64,000 nt of DNA from Kingdonia uniflora (Eukaryota; Streptophyta; Magnoliopsida; Ranunculales; Circaeasteraceae): NCBI GenBank assembly GCA_014058105.1, contig JACGCM010000393.1, positions 124,001-188,000 of the forward strand, read 5' to 3'. Below, piece after piece: positions 24,001-36,917 of the stretch. A program made the translations under genes and the position numbers. Every line of letters begins with the position of its first letter. Positions within the stretch are counted from its first letter, which is position 1. The notes beneath the pieces were generated by a model. The model was given only the letters and a program-made list of their open reading frames with translations, did not search any database and had not been told where the DNA came from.

Positions 24001-27000
24001 TGGAACACGTGTGATAGATCAAGATCTTTCAATGTGGTATTCTCACTAATTTGATCTTTGCATGTGATTCTTCCTTGAGATGAACCTTTCAAATCAAAAC
24101 GGCGATGAATTCGTAGTTCTGTGCAAAACATATTCCCCATCACCACAAAACGGACCTGTAAAGGGAAAAAATTACAAAAGCAGCTAATTATAATACCAAG
24201 AGAAAGTACGTAAATGTTCCTGCATGTATACACATGAAGCAAAGATGAAGATACTACCTTTTTCCCACCTCTGAGTGTTATGCGATGGAGCCCAAAAAAC
24301 TTTGTTATGAGAGTATTTTCATAGGTTTGCACGTGATTGTAATAGTTGGGAAGCATCCTAAGTAGAACCTACAGGACCAAAACTTACATGGTCAACAACC
24401 TTGCTAAAAATCTTTATGAAGAATGCAAAAGAAATGTATTCACGAAACCAAATAGACTGAAGTTGCTTCTTTTTGAATTCATAGCAAATTAATAGAAGAA
24501 TGGAGAAGTACGTTACCTATTGTTATGACGTTTCAAGGTATAGACTTTTTCATAGTGTGTCTATTAATTTTTTATAGGATCTTATGTTCTTGAGCAATAT
24601 CGACCGAATATTAAAGAGCAAACATATCAAGGTTCTATTGGTGAATTGAAAGTAACAGACCTTGCCATCAAATGCAAGGTTATATATCATATATGGGTGG
24701 CTTCTGCCATTTGCCTTTTGAGTGCTCTGGGCTAGTTGGCTAGAACACAATACGTAACAGTTTATAGGGAGGAGGAGATGGACAAGGTGCCATTGCTTCT
24801 ATTGAAGCCTCTATTTTCAGTTGGTGTAGAGCTCAATGGATAGAGAGGGATATTAATTGATTCCTTTACAGTGAACTGGAAGGAAATGATCATGGGTAAC
24901 CATCGATCATTCTTGGTTAATAGTATGGATTTCTTTTTTAATTCTGTTGGTAGATTGCGTGCCTCCGGGCTATTCATATGGGATATGTGTGGCTCCTTTT
25001 TGTCGTTGTTCACTTGATTTACTTCTAATAATAAAAGCTTAAATTTATACCCAAAAAAAGGCAAATCAAGTCAATTCAATATTTGTTCAGAAAAAAAGTG
25101 TTGAATTAAAACTGTATTACAAAGAAATGCTTGAGATATTCATTTAGATACGGTATTACATTTAGCATTATCTAAAATAGCAATGATCTACTACAGTTGT
25201 ATATATTGATACCTTCAGTTCTGACTTTCTTAAAGTCTTAATAACGAATCTTTCATCCTGCGAAAGATAGAATAAGCTGCCACTTTTCCCAGGAGAAGAA
25301 ACCTCTTTTAGACCATCCCCGCCACAAATAGACATCATGTGATCTGCAGCATCAATCTTGAACATCTCTCTCAAGTTCCTGAAAAATAATGACCCGTGCA
25401 CTACTTCAGATGTATACCAAGGCCTTGTCATATTTTGAGTGAAGATTCGAGCAATCAAAATGATTGAAACTTGCAGGATATAAGAATATCTTATGAAGAG
25501 GTAGCAAAAAGAGTTCTAGTGATGAAAATTGCAGAGAGCATGATTGACTTAAGGTCTATAAACACAACGCAGTTAATATTTCATAGGATCATCGCTATTG
25601 GCTAATGAACATGTTAAGCTATTACTCAACTTTCCATAGGGGGAGAAGTTTCTGTTGTTCGCTTGATTTTTAGGGTGAAGTCCCCATCAGCTTAGGTACT
25701 TTCCACCACTAGTTTTGTAGCTTAAAACAGGAGAGGATTGTTGACTTTTATCTTTAATGGGAAAAAAGCAGCTACACAATTACCGATAGATATGAATGAT
25801 TGGGATAATTATATCTATTGCATCTTTGTTACAGAATATTAGCACGATGATCATTCACAAACTATGGCTCTACAAACTAAGGCATATATGTGGTTTATGC
25901 CAATAGGATAATCAGTTTAGATGAAAGGAAGTAAAAAAAAGAGTAATTTTTGTATTCTTTTGTGGGCATTTAGTGGAGACTGAAAGTGAAAAATGAATTA
26001 CCCTCTCAAAAATTGTTTTTGCTTCTGACGGACGGCTAGAAGTCTTAGGACTGGCGACAACTTTTTTGGTGAGCTTCTTTTTTTTTTCCCGGTTCTTGAG
26101 GTTTTGCTTCTGTGGTAATGCATTCATCCAGGATATACTATATTCTATTGGAGAATACTCCTTACGCGTTTAGTCTTGAAAGACAAATCAAAGAGGTGAA
26201 AAGTGCATCATAAACAATTCTTATTGACACGTAAGTGCTACTACTCTATTCAGCTTCAAGAAGTCCTTTTATGGAAGGAGTTATGACCTAGTTGTTCAAA
26301 GGTGCTATTGATGTAACTGGGTTTTCAGCTTATATAATTTTTACCGCATTTGTTTAATTATCTATTTCGTCGTTTCCTAATGTCCCATTGTTTGTTTCCA
26401 TCTAAAGAGGCTTCTTTTGGGTGGTTAATTTCATCTTAACTTATCAAAGGAAGGTTGAATAAGATCTTTTTCAAAGTTGTGTCACAACTACCGCAACTAG
26501 AAAATCGTTGGACAAGCCACTACTACCGCAGCAAGAAAGTAGTCTCCAAGGGGTGTCCTCACAAGAAAAAATTGTGTGCCACCAATGACCTTTAAACTTG
26601 CCCGATAATAGTTTTCAGATCTTCGTAAAAGAGGTATATCACAACCCTATATGAATTTGTAAATTTACATAGACGAGAAAGATTTAGAGCCTAACGTTTG
26701 GGGTTAAGAAAATAAAATTTATCAATTAAACACTCATCTATCTGTGAATACTTGCCCCGTTCTTTGTCGGTCTTCCTCACTTTAATAATGGTGTGATCCT
26801 TGATGTTGTAGGCACTTGCTGGTATTGTGTTTGTATCAGTCCCACTTGCAGAGCATTTTTTGTTCAATAATTTGTCCGAGAGACGCTCTAGTATTCAGGA
26901 TATACAATTCCATTTATAAGGACAAACACTACCACTTAGGTTATGTAACCAAATAAATTTACTACTAATCAGGACCAACTTTCTAAAAATGCATATGAGA

Positions 27001-29524
27001 AGTAAATACCTAAAAACCATTGGGCAATAGTCCTTCCAGGAAAATCCAATAGAATTGTGTGATGGTGTAAATTGGGAACCATTTTTGGGGAAGCACATCC
27101 GTATTCTAGCTCGAGGTCCAAAATCAGAGCATCGAACTTCACGCATAGGCACAGGAGTGATCTTTCCAACAGTGTACCTATAACATTGAAATAAGGCACT
27201 TCAAAAATTCATGAAAAGGGAAATCAACCATTATAGAATACCGGAATTATGTTAAGCGGTCATGCCAGAATTTTTTTGGCATGAACTCTTCACACTAGCA
27301 GGTAAAGAGATAAACAATATGCTTCCCGTACAGACACTATTTACTATTAGATTTGTATAAACAAATTTAACCGTCTATTTTTTCACATGCCTTTTCTGTC
27401 TCTTCCAAAATAGCATTTTCTTAAGAATCAAGCCATCAATTTCCCTAATTTTACCTTTTCCTTTTACTTGCCATTTAAACCTCATTATTACTTAAAAACA
27501 ATGATCTTTACATTGTTGCATGAGTGATAATAGTTTGTTTTTCTTTAATTTCATTAATAGTCTGGGTTCCAAATGGGCACCTTGCATTCGCATATGTTCT
27601 TTTCTTTTTATTCTATTTTGCTGTAATTCAGCTTCTGTTGTTGTAGAGAGATTGAATTGGAATGAACTGAATGAATTATTTCTTCTCTCTAGGAGAATTT
27701 ATAAAGGGATTACAAGAACAATTACTAAGCTAATTAAGCGGTTGTTACAACCTAAGTAAGGGTGAATTTAATAAGACAAAAAACTGACTAAGTAACATAT
27801 TCCAATAGTTGTCTCCATTAATTAGAATTATATTTACTGAAAAGGGCTTAACGACGGTATGATGACTCAATGGAAGTTTCTCTAAACAATGTGTTCAAGA
27901 CATCAATCGGCTTGCTTTGTGACATACATTATTATAAAACTAGAATAGAGCGACCGCCAGTAGAGCGATATGTTTACCTGATACCAGTTTGGAGATTTAG
28001 CATCAGATAGTAGCTCTTGCGGCCTTTGAAAATAATTTCACCTCGCTTGCTCTTTGTTTCTTTTCCCCTAAACTTAATATTCCATGTTTTTTTGCTTGAA
28101 AGTGCCATTGCATCACTCCTTACCTTCTCCTTGGTCAGGACTCCTTGCATGTATTCCCTAATATATACTAAATTACTGTAATTGTCCCTCACTACGTCTC
28201 TTCCTTCTTCAGAGCCTTCTCTTGATGGAACTTCTTTCATAGGATCATGAAGGCACCAATCCCATTCTAGTGATATAGACCTATTTAATATTCGGCCAGA
28301 ATTTCTAAGAAGCCTTCTAACAGAAAGTTTCTCAGAAAGACTGCGCCCAAAATTATTTTTTCTGGATTTCTTTATATTCAATGATGAAGAATGCGATAGT
28401 GCAATTTGTTGATGGTCGTTATATCTGATAGAGCTATACCAGTTCGGCATTGGTGGAAGTTTACTTCCGGCGGGATAGAATGCTCCTTGCCCATCTTTTA
28501 AACCCCTACTCCACGTTCCAAAATAATATCCTCCGTCAATAAGTTTATAAAACCCTGAACCGTGTCTTAACCCATCCAGCCAAAATCCATCAAATAAATC
28601 ACCGTTCAACCACTCCATAATACCTCTCCCGCACATTTTACCAGCTTTCCAATTTCCAGTAAATGTATCTCCATTACACCATACGTAGCTGCCGTTACCT
28701 TCTTTTACCCCTTCTTTCCAAAAACCTTCATAAATATCTGAATTAAAATATTGCTTTCTCCCCATACCATCTTGTCTGTTCATTCTCCAGGTTCCTTTGT
28801 AAACTGATCCATCTGTTCCTGAAAAGATGCCGAAACCATGAAAGTAACCGCTAGAAAAATCACCGTCATAATTTGCCCCAGACGTCCAATAAATCCGTCC
28901 TTTTCCAGTCATTTTCCCTTCCTCCCACTCACCCTTGTAGACTTTCCCATCTGACCACGTATATTTCCCCTCCCCATGTGGAAGTAATCCCTTAAAGTTG
29001 CCAACATAAAGGTCCCCATTCGCAAATACATTCTCATTTGACCTGAAACGAAAGATAACAAACTTTAAATAAAGGTTTTTCACATGAACAAACATCAAGT
29101 GTTCAGCAGAGAGGCACCTCGAAAATTCAGAAAGTTTGAGAACTCTAGAAATAATTTAGGAAACTTGTATTATAGAAAACCTTGAGTTAGAAGTGTGACT
29201 CTCTCGAACGAAAACATGAAAGGGACTACATCAACTAAAAGGAACATTAAGGAAGAAAACACATACATAAATGAAACATCACAGTTCTAGTCTAAAAGCG
29301 AGACGATGAAGCGCATTAGATATCAGCCATATCGCAGCTCAGAGGGAGCAAGCTAAGTATGCGGCTAAACTTTGTGCAATATGATGTCATTCGAATTCGA
29401 TAAATTATGACACTTCGGAGAACATATGAACTAATGAACTTTCAGAAACTAACAAACTCTGTATGAATAACTACATGCAACAAAATGGGTATAACCAAAA
29501 ATCTCACCTTTCATTGTTCCCCAT
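13602..29524 (-). CDS. PIP5K: MORN-repeat phosphatidylinositol-4-phosphate 5-kinase (type B PIP5K)
   Basis: Family role: phosphorylates PtdIns4P to PtdIns(4,5)P2 at the plasma membrane. Coding exons in transcript order: 29524-29508, 29042-27978, 27177-27010, 25378-25213, 24368-24258, 24155-23968, 15630-15476, 14606 or 14521-14437, 13887-13602. Eight MORN motifs (YVGNFKG, YKGEWEE, YDGDFSS and so on) fill about residues 13-200, followed by a basic linker. The lipid-kinase domain starts near residue 360 ([13 protein letters not shown]) and contains [72 protein letters not shown] and the C-terminal FYDVVLY-like and [14 protein letters not shown] motifs. The start follows an in-frame stop with no other ATG between. 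The penultimate exon has one extra base in its 5' half: reading from the canonical acceptor hits a stop, while an internal acceptor restores the frame (about 746 aa). The gene may therefore be impaired or alternatively spliced, or the extra base may be a sequence error. Confidence 0.88.
14607..15475. other. PIP5K intron containing a GT/poly-G tract
   Basis: Intron between the two exons for the late kinase domain. It holds a (GT)n run from about 15115, a 30-base G homopolymer and a second short GT run. I recognise no transposon in it. Confidence 0.6.
15135..15164. repeat. 30-nt G homopolymer flanked by GT microsatellite
   Basis: Thirty consecutive G on the plus strand, bordered on both sides by (TG)n. 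It lies inside a PIP5K intron, so the transcript would carry C. It may be polymorphic or imprecisely assembled. Confidence 0.95.
16478..16823 (+). repeat. Left LTR of the non-autonomous element
   Basis: Begins TGGTAGGTCATGGGTCG and ends GTGTTTAACA. It contains a short palindromic stretch (ctcctacatataggag). Confidence 0.88.
17037..19620 (+). pseudogene. Decayed gag of the non-autonomous LTR element
   Basis: Gag sequence is spread over several frames. The N-terminal part (17037-18188, continuing in another frame to 18468) is unlike the gags I know. It has an internal imperfect repeat around 17560-17760 encoding units such as CHGTGRA...QDKA. The middle (about 18720-18950) reads [15 protein letters not shown], typical of a Ty3-type gag. 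At 19042-19449 it continues with [12 protein letters not shown] and [14 protein letters not shown] single knuckle-like [14 protein letters not shown] follows across a frame change, then an acidic tail. Stops and frameshifts make it non-functional. A 16-nt G run (19605-19620) occupies the polypurine-tract position. Confidence 0.75.
19626..19971 (+). repeat. Right LTR of the non-autonomous element
   Basis: Begins TGATAGATCGTGGGTGG and ends GTGTTTAACA. It has the same length as the left LTR, and the TAGCA target copy follows directly. Confidence 0.88.
20392..22458 (+). mobile_element. 5'-truncated L1-type LINE inside the copia relic
   Basis: Encodes, with stops and frameshifts, the end of a reverse transcriptase ([21 protein letters not shown]), a zf-RVT region ([28 protein letters not shown]) and a C-terminal RNase H ([30 protein letters not shown]). 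It ends in an A-rich tail (about 22434-22458). Flanking near-copies of a 20-bp site (20372-20391 and 22459-22478, two mismatches) are the target duplication, which defines both ends. A GT/poly-G tract interrupts the coding part. Confidence 0.85.
20999..21026. repeat. 28-nt G homopolymer after a GT microsatellite
   Basis: A (GT)n run from about 20982 passes directly into 28 G, then an A-interrupted G run. It lies inside the LINE zf-RVT-proximal coding region, where related elements have no such tract, so it arose after insertion. Confidence 0.95.
22621..23967. other. Right part of the large PIP5K intron
   Basis: No protein similarity beyond possible copia leftovers near its left end. Pyrimidine-rich around 22960-23050. 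Nothing further recognised up to the exon ending at 23968. Confidence 0.4.
24369..27009. other. PIP5K introns around the exon 25213-25378
   Basis: Two introns, 24369-25212 and 25379-27009. Neither contains a recognisable transposon domain or RNA gene. Both are AT-rich. Confidence 0.5.
27178..27977. other. PIP5K intron between linker and kinase exons
   Basis: An 800-bp intron separating the long MORN-plus-linker exon from the first kinase exon. Nothing recognised inside. Confidence 0.6.
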
Positions 29525-31145
29525 TCTCCTATACCAGGGGCCGAAAAAATCTACCCCATAGGTCACCCTAAACACCTCATTTAGCTTCTCCAAAACCACT
29601 CAAAACATGCACATATTCATTCCTGAAACCACAATTCAATAAAACACACCACAATCACAACCAATTACAATTCAATATCTGTCTAACTTAATATAACAAA
29701 ACCCCATCACCCCAGTACTAATTTTACCTCAATTAGAACCCCCAAATCAATTTTTTTAATAAAACTTGACCTTAGCTCTCAGAAGTATTTCATCAAACAA
29801 TTGGGTTTCTCCCACAATACTCAACAACTAATACTCAAATAACTCAAAACAATGATAAACTTTCACCTTGTATCAATCAACAAAGCTTCAACGAATCTCC
29901 AACAGAGAGAGAGAGAGAGAGACGAATCACACGTTGGCGCCACCTCTTCTCTTTTCTCACTCTCTCTTTCACTGTTGTTTCATTCTTTGTGTGTGTGTGA
30001 GATCATAAAGGACCCACAAACCTGATATTGTACATGTGGGAGTTGCAATATTAGGTATAAAGTTGTTATCTAAAAACTATACCATGTATATACTTCTATC
30101 ATCATACTATACATCTACTAGTACAAATTTGGTCGAGTACTTGTCGTGCACGTATTATTTTTGCGCGAAAGCGTTAAAAAAATACTCTTCTACACTTCTA
30201 GAATGAAAGCTCAATCGAAGGTTGATTTTTTTTACGATAATTTGATTATGCATATGTATGAATGATCATGCAAAATTGACTATAATGTTAATTTGCTAAG
30301 AAAATCCTTTGGTTTATAGCATTTTTGAAGGTTACAAAATTGATTATTTCGAGATGTTCATACGAGTATGACAACATGAATCTCGAGGAGAGTTTTGGGT
30401 TAAATATGCGGTGGCTTACTACACTTCAGCATTCTTATTAGGTGACTGGATTTCAGTTCAAAGAATGTCAAGTTTGCTTTGTATTAGACTGTCATCTTAG
30501 ACAAGAAGATTGGGTCAGTAATTATAATTTGGTTAAGTGAAGTCATGAAACATAAACTATGATGACCTAATAGAAAAGCCTCCTGATGTTCAAAGGGGCA
30601 GCAAGGCGCAATGGGAAAATAACAAAGTCAAGGTTGAAAGCTCCCGAGATCACATATGAGCGTTTATTCTCTGGGATCTGGGATTCTGTAAAAAAAATCA
30701 GAAACAGAAATTTGAAAGACGCTGTTTGGTTATGCAGAAAGAAAGACTAAAAGGATTGCACACTTCTGTATAAAGATCATCAACATCCTTAACTCAAACT
30801 TTACAAATGAATGACTTCGTAAGAAAACCTCACTATAAATGTACATGAAATTTTTTTTATTTTGTATGACTATGGATATCGCCATTTACATTCAAAATTC
30901 TCTCTCTATCTCTATTTCTGTCATTGCTTACAAGGGTAACCTTTTTTTGACAAAAAAGAAGCAAATTTTTGGGCACTTGATAAAGCCCATACTATTGGGT
31001 TACAGGTATACATTTTCCTCATAACAAAACTGTTGTTACACACGAGAACCCAAACGTCACGGCAATCTTGACAACTCTGAACGGCAACGAAATACAAGAC
31101 GCGTCAGTAGAAGAGTTCTAAATTTTCCGACAGAGGGCAGGAGGT
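29525..31145. other. Intergenic region between PIP5K 5' end and DGK 3' end
   Basis: Holds the 5' untranslated region and promoter of the minus-strand PIP5K gene: GA/CT microsatellites at 29910-29925 and a pyrimidine-rich segment to about 30000. It also holds the 3' flank of the DGK gene. No coding region recognised. Confidence 0.55.
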
Positions 31146-34100
31146 TTAGGAGAGATGAAGGGCCACCTGCTGAAGAAGCACTTTCTTTTGAGATGCATTT
31201 ATAACACCATTGCATTCTGCATTCACTAGTACTTCTGATATGATTGCAGCTGCATGACCTGTGGGCTCCTCGGACGCTTTCCGCAGCATGAACATCTGAT
31301 TAGAAGTCAAACAACCAACATCATCTCAATCTCAACTCCAGTAGTAATTCACAAAAACAAAGAAAACAGTAGTCCTGTATTATAACACTTGTATTCTGCC
31401 GTCACTAATACTTCTAATGATATCTGGTTGAGATACCCACTACACACTCATTAATCATAGATGCCCCCTTACCTTAATTCATCAACTACTGAAAGAAATA
31501 AGATAACCCCATTGAGTTTCTAATACTAGGATTTAGGCTGTAAATTAAATACATTGAAAAGCTAAACTACAGTTTATAAAGCACACACTTTCTTTCATTC
31601 TTTTGAAAGCGGGCAAAGTTATTTACACGTCCAGACCTCAATTACTAAGGAAATACACCTAATAGTTATACGATGATCACAATATTCTTGAATAACAACA
31701 ATGGCAGCCTCACCATGCGAACACCACTCTCCGTCCCTTAAACACCCTTAGTAGTAAATGAAAGATGGGTTGGAGCAAAGAAAAGTGTGTTTACACGTCT
31801 AAGACGAATGGTTTATTAAAGAAGATACAAGGATAATTACTGAAACTAATGCTTTCCATTTTGTTTTCTGTCTTTTTAGTGTTTAGTGAAGATATTAGAT
31901 TTAAGCCGTATTTGGGATCCATTTTAACCAAAACTTTGAACTTTGGGCAAAATGTGGATTTAATAGTTTAGGACGAGTTTTGCTGGTATTTTTTATATTT
32001 GACCAGGTTTATTATGAACAAGGAAATTTACAAAAGGTCTGATTGTTTTGTTGAAGTCCCAAAGATTGTCCTGTGCAACAATGCCAAACATGGCTATCTG
32101 ATTCTAATGAACCAAATTATGCATGAATTTATTATTTTAGTCAACGGAAAGTACTATGAAGAAAAATTGCCAGCTTGACTTTTCAAAATAAATAAAATAA
32201 TAATACATGCTTTGCTTGCCATATGTGAGAGGTATATTGCTGCATAGAGTTATACCTGTCCATGATGTGTTATTTCCATACATCCGGGTTGTTGTATAAA
32301 TGGCTCCCCGTCTATCTGAACAGGAAAAGGAGTGGAAATATGTAACCTAATCACTCTTCCCTGTGCTAGTCTCCTAGCCTGTGAAAGTCCAACCTGTAGA
32401 GCATACAAAAATCAGCAACCAAAGGAGTGCAAAATCTTAATCTGTTTAATTTAGTTTAGAAGGTAGAGATCATGGTAATCTGTCAGAAAGACATCTATGA
32501 AGATTCCACACTGATTTGGTTCAACTCAATGTTATCAGAACCAGACAGGCCATTGATCCCGTGATTTTAAAAATTGTTAGTGACTTACTGTATACTTTAC
32601 TATCATCATTTAGCTACAGATTTCGGCTTCACATATTTATAATCGTTAAGCAGTTTCCTATTGCAATCAATACGTCGTGCCATTTCTTAGTCATAAGAAG
32701 ATAATGCCTGCATATTTTCATAGTAAATATTATTTCCTACCTATAAAACATAGCTACATAAAAGCTCTGGTCTCCTGTTTGCCTCTTCATAAAATTCAAT
32801 AAATGTTTTCTGTTGATAATACAATCAGGTGGGACCAACAGGTGTCACCTACGTCTCAATCAATAATCGAGACTTGATTTTTTTGGAGTAAATTGTTGGT
32901 TGTAAAACAAGCCGGACCAGTCCTTGTAATACGGGTTGAGGACTGGCGTCCATATGACCCACTTCTAGTTTAAGCATACACTGGTTTGACCCTCAGATTT
33001 AACAATTAGGTGCTTCTTTAAAGCAAATTTCAAGACAACACCAGATTGATTTGATGACAATTCCCAAGCTCTAAAATAAATTAACAAAAGAAGACTATTC
33101 CTGCATTTCCAAGTTATGTAGTATAGGTTCGACTTTGACTAAATGAAAGCAGAAACGAAGTACAAACCTGAAGCTTCCCAAGATGCCACGATCCGCAGAT
33201 ACATACAACCTCAAGCACCTTGTCATGCATGGACTGAATATTGAAATCATCATCATGATCATAATCATTTTGCCAAAGATTTACTCCACCCATGTAGCTT
33301 CCAATATTGAGGATAATTACACCCTCGGCATCCTGAGAAAAGAAAGAGTCAACACAAGAAAAACGAAGTTTGAGATAATTTCACATGTAGAAAGAAATAG
33401 GTAGTAAAATTCCAGTTATTATGTCATTAATACCGAACAAAAGAAGGTGCAACTTTACCCCTGGAATCTCGATATCTTTCCCATCAACTTCAAGGCAAAC
33501 TTTCCATGGTAGGTCAGCGCAAGTCCTATCCATTATGTCTTTGGCACCTTCTTTAGCATATCGCAATTTGTTCACAAACTGGTAAGTCAGATGTAAATTA
33601 ATTTAGAATGACATACATAAACCACCACATAAATGCTCTTCAGCGATAAATCAATATCCATATTTGCCACATCGTGACAAAAACAAATGCATATTAGAAT
33701 TAAATATCTACCTGGCTATAGAACTTATCAGGTCTTTCTTCCCGATTCATGTGAAACTCATATGCGACCTTTGCATCACATCCAATACCTATGCAAGACA
33801 ATCATATTGGAAACAAGTGAACACATTGAAGCAACAAAATAAAAAGTGGAGTTCAAAAGAATTAACTGAAATTGGTTTGATTACTAAAAATAAACTAACT
33901 TGTTAATAGTTGCAAAAGAGAACCCCAAAATCAGTTTTGCAACGCCAAATGAAAAATAGCCTCTTAAAGGTCGTATTTTGATGAAATGGATTTTAAATGA
34001 TGGTGTTATCAGCAAACAAAATGGCACTAACAACAGCATTCAAATACCATTTTTGCAAATACTTGAAACTCAGGTTTTCTTTGTTGATGCATTAAATACT

Positions 34101-36917
34101 GTCTTTCTTTTTTAGTAGATTTAGCATACCTAAATAGTTCATCATAAACTTTGTTTGCTCTTTATTTGTACCCTCGTCTGGATTTTGTTCTTCGATTTTA
34201 ATTTTCCATCGATCTAGCATTGTCACCGCTGCATGGTTGATATCATGAAGAACTGTAGCTAAGCCCCCTTGTCCCTCCATTGAAGACAAACCTCCACCCC
34301 ATTGCAAAACCCTAGACAAGTCATTCCCTGTGCCCAAAGGAAGAACAACTACAGGTGGAGGTGATTCGAAGTTGTGCCTCTCAATGGCATCAAGAACCCA
34401 GGCAACAGTGCCATCTCCACCACATACTAAAACTCTAAAGTATTGCACGTTACTAAAGAGCTTCAAACCATCTTCGGGTCCTTGGGATGAACTCAATTCA
34501 AAAACCTGTAATCGACCATAGTTCAAGTTTCCTAAGCGCTTTATGTCATAAACAAATATCCGTAACTAGAACATGTTTTTGATTGTAAAAAGAACCATGC
34601 TATTATTCAAAATACTAAACTGTATTTGATACTCTAAGCTGACAAAGAAAATAAATAATTGGCATAATAACACATTCAAAAAGTTCTCTAAATCCGGAAA
34701 CTAAATTCTTATAATCATCATTTAAAAGTACGGACTGAGGCGCCGTTTTGGAAGGCACCTCACATCGTTTGGGGGAAAATCAAACTCGGGCTATAGCTTC
34801 AGAGTGGATTATGAGGCCTAATGAGGCTATAGCCTTATATTATGGAGGTGGATAGGAGGCAACATAGGCACAAAAAGGGTAATTTTATTTTTTTCAATTT
34901 TTCTCTTCTTTTTTTATCCCAAAAAATACCTTATGGGTCTTTCCTAATACCAGAAACGGCCCTAAGGGTCTAGTTTTTAGGTCTCTGTCTTATTTGGAAT
35001 TTAGTTTTTGTTGGGTTTTTTTTCTTCATCATTTCCTTCTTTTTTTCCAAAAAGGACCGCATTGGTCTCTGATAATACCAAAAATGACCCTAAGGATCTT
35101 ATTATGTTTCATTTTAACTTATATGTTGCATACTAGTTTGTTGTTTGAAGCCTTTATACACTTGAACAGACAGGAAGATGTTTGCTAAGGTAATTCTTAG
35201 CATAGAGCATCCATATTCATTTATTTGTATGATTTGTTTAGCTATGTATAGGATGTACCCATTTATTATGGGAAAAAAATCCAATAGAATTTAAGAAAAG
35301 TGAAGCTTCATCCTCTCAGACTGAACTGAAGCTTACACTTCACACTACCTCAGCTTCAAGACTCAACGTCCAGATCCTCTGAATAAACAATGTTGAGCTA
35401 TAGCTCAAATGAATAGTTATGTATTTTAGATTGGTCCCAATGACATTTCAGTACTTTTACTTTGGTAGGTTGATTTGGAATTAGGTTTGGGCTTATAATT
35501 AGAGCTTTTATTTTCATCAGAAGTATAGAACGAACCAAATTATTTTCATTATTCTTCAAATATATGATCACCTTGAACTCTCTTCTTTTTTTCTTCCTTC
35601 ACTGTAGGTTTTCACGTAAATTCTTGGTTTTTGATCTATGACGTTTTTGTTTTTGTTTTAGTGATTGTTCGTCCTTATATCTTCATAAAGTTGGCTATCA
35701 CCTTTGCTATAAATAAGAACTACACATGTTACACTAGTTTGAGCAGTGATTTAAAATCTTAATTCCACTCAACTAACTCGATTCCAATAATAAGATACAC
35801 ATTCACTGCACACTACAGCAAGTAATAAAAAAGATAAAATATTCACCTGTACTGGATTTAATAGCATGTTCAGTCTCCTGCGGAGTGAAGGCCCATACTG
35901 AGCTCCACTCTTTGTATTGATGAAAACTAAAAGCGGTCTCGCATCCTGCGGCAGATCTACCAAGGCATACCTCTTAGCTCGACCAATAGCTATGTTCCTA
36001 TTTTTCTTAACAGCCCCATTCTGGGTGACTTTGCTACTATCCTTTTCTAAACCAACAAGGCCATTAAGCACATATTCAAATGTCGTCTTTGCACCCGAAG
36101 AATCCTGCCTTTTACCATTAGGAAAACGATTATTTCCATGTTTGTTTGGGTGATGCCTTCTTCTAATTTGCCCACGGACAGATGAAGCTATAATCTCCTC
36201 GGTGATAGAACTCAACATTGCACCGGCTGTTGTTCCTTTATCAGTCTCTTTCACACATAGAGGGGAAAGTACAAGTCTTCTAAGAGATCCCAGATCACAA
36301 ATATTACCAGATTCCTTCGACATTTTGGCGTGACAATTTACATGTATAAGACGTTGGCACCATAAACAATTCCATGTAGGAGAGGCATCAAGAAAAGGAA
36401 CCCCACATGGTTCATCACAATAATAACAGAATGCAGACATCTCCGGATTTTCATCCAACTTAATCCATCTCTCTGACCAATGATGGAGTAGATGGGACGA
36501 GCCCGCTTGAGCAACACACTTACAATCTTTTGCCGCGAACGGGGAACAATAGAAGTGAGCTGCTACTCCACAAACAGAGCAACGATGGAGAGGAAAATTC
36601 GACGTTGTTTTTGAACCCACCGATTGTAGGCATTCCAAGGAAGTCAAACAGACACAACAAGTGGATGGTTGCCCAACATAGATAAAATCTTCTATCCATG
36701 TATGATTTGATAAAGGAACTTTTAATTTCTTCCATATTTTTTTCTTTGCTATAGCAGCAGCTTTAACCCAATTCAGTGATGCCTTTCTCTGCCATTTGAG
36801 GAATGCATATATGACTGCTAGAAGTCCACATAATCCCGCAACCAGCCAACGGAAAAATAGACCGTAACCATCAGAACTGGAAATAGTTCTCAGAAGAGAA
36901 AAAACTAAATCCATCAT
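31146..36917 (-). CDS. DGK: Diacylglycerol kinase with two C1 domains (plant cluster I type)
   Basis: Family role: phosphorylates diacylglycerol to phosphatidic acid at membranes, shaping lipid signalling. Coding exons in transcript order: 36917-35847, 34505-34130, 33788-33712, 33578-33459, 33332-33168, 32393-32256, 31295-31146. All have GT/AG borders and a continuous frame of 698 codons plus TAA, close to the roughly 700-residue length of this plant class. Visible in the protein: an N-terminal membrane segment (about residues 24-40), two cysteine-rich C1 domains (about 72-138 and 145-210; pairs CCVC, CSVC, CYYC, CLWC), and the catalytic domain with [12 protein letters not shown] and GGDGTV (about 386). 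[10 protein letters not shown] follows, then the accessory domain ([35 protein letters not shown]). The start is a double ATG. I see no disabling change. A 1.3-kb first coding intron separates the C1 exon from the catalytic exons. Confidence 0.95.
34506..35846. other. 1.3-kb intron of the DGK gene
   Basis: Contains an imperfect repeat: two segments near 34905-34985 and 35040-35110, each a T-rich run followed by ATACC...GACCCTAAGG-like text. This could be a degraded transposon terminus, but no target duplication is evident and I do not assign it. Confidence 0.4.

Noticed and set aside
29525..29600. Open in-frame extension upstream of the PIP5K ATG (about 26 codons after an in-frame TGA, reading ...FFGPWYRRM)
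   Set aside because: No ATG in the extension; a stretch this short is expected by chance, and the family does not show a conserved sequence there as far as I can tell. The ATG at 29524 is preferred.
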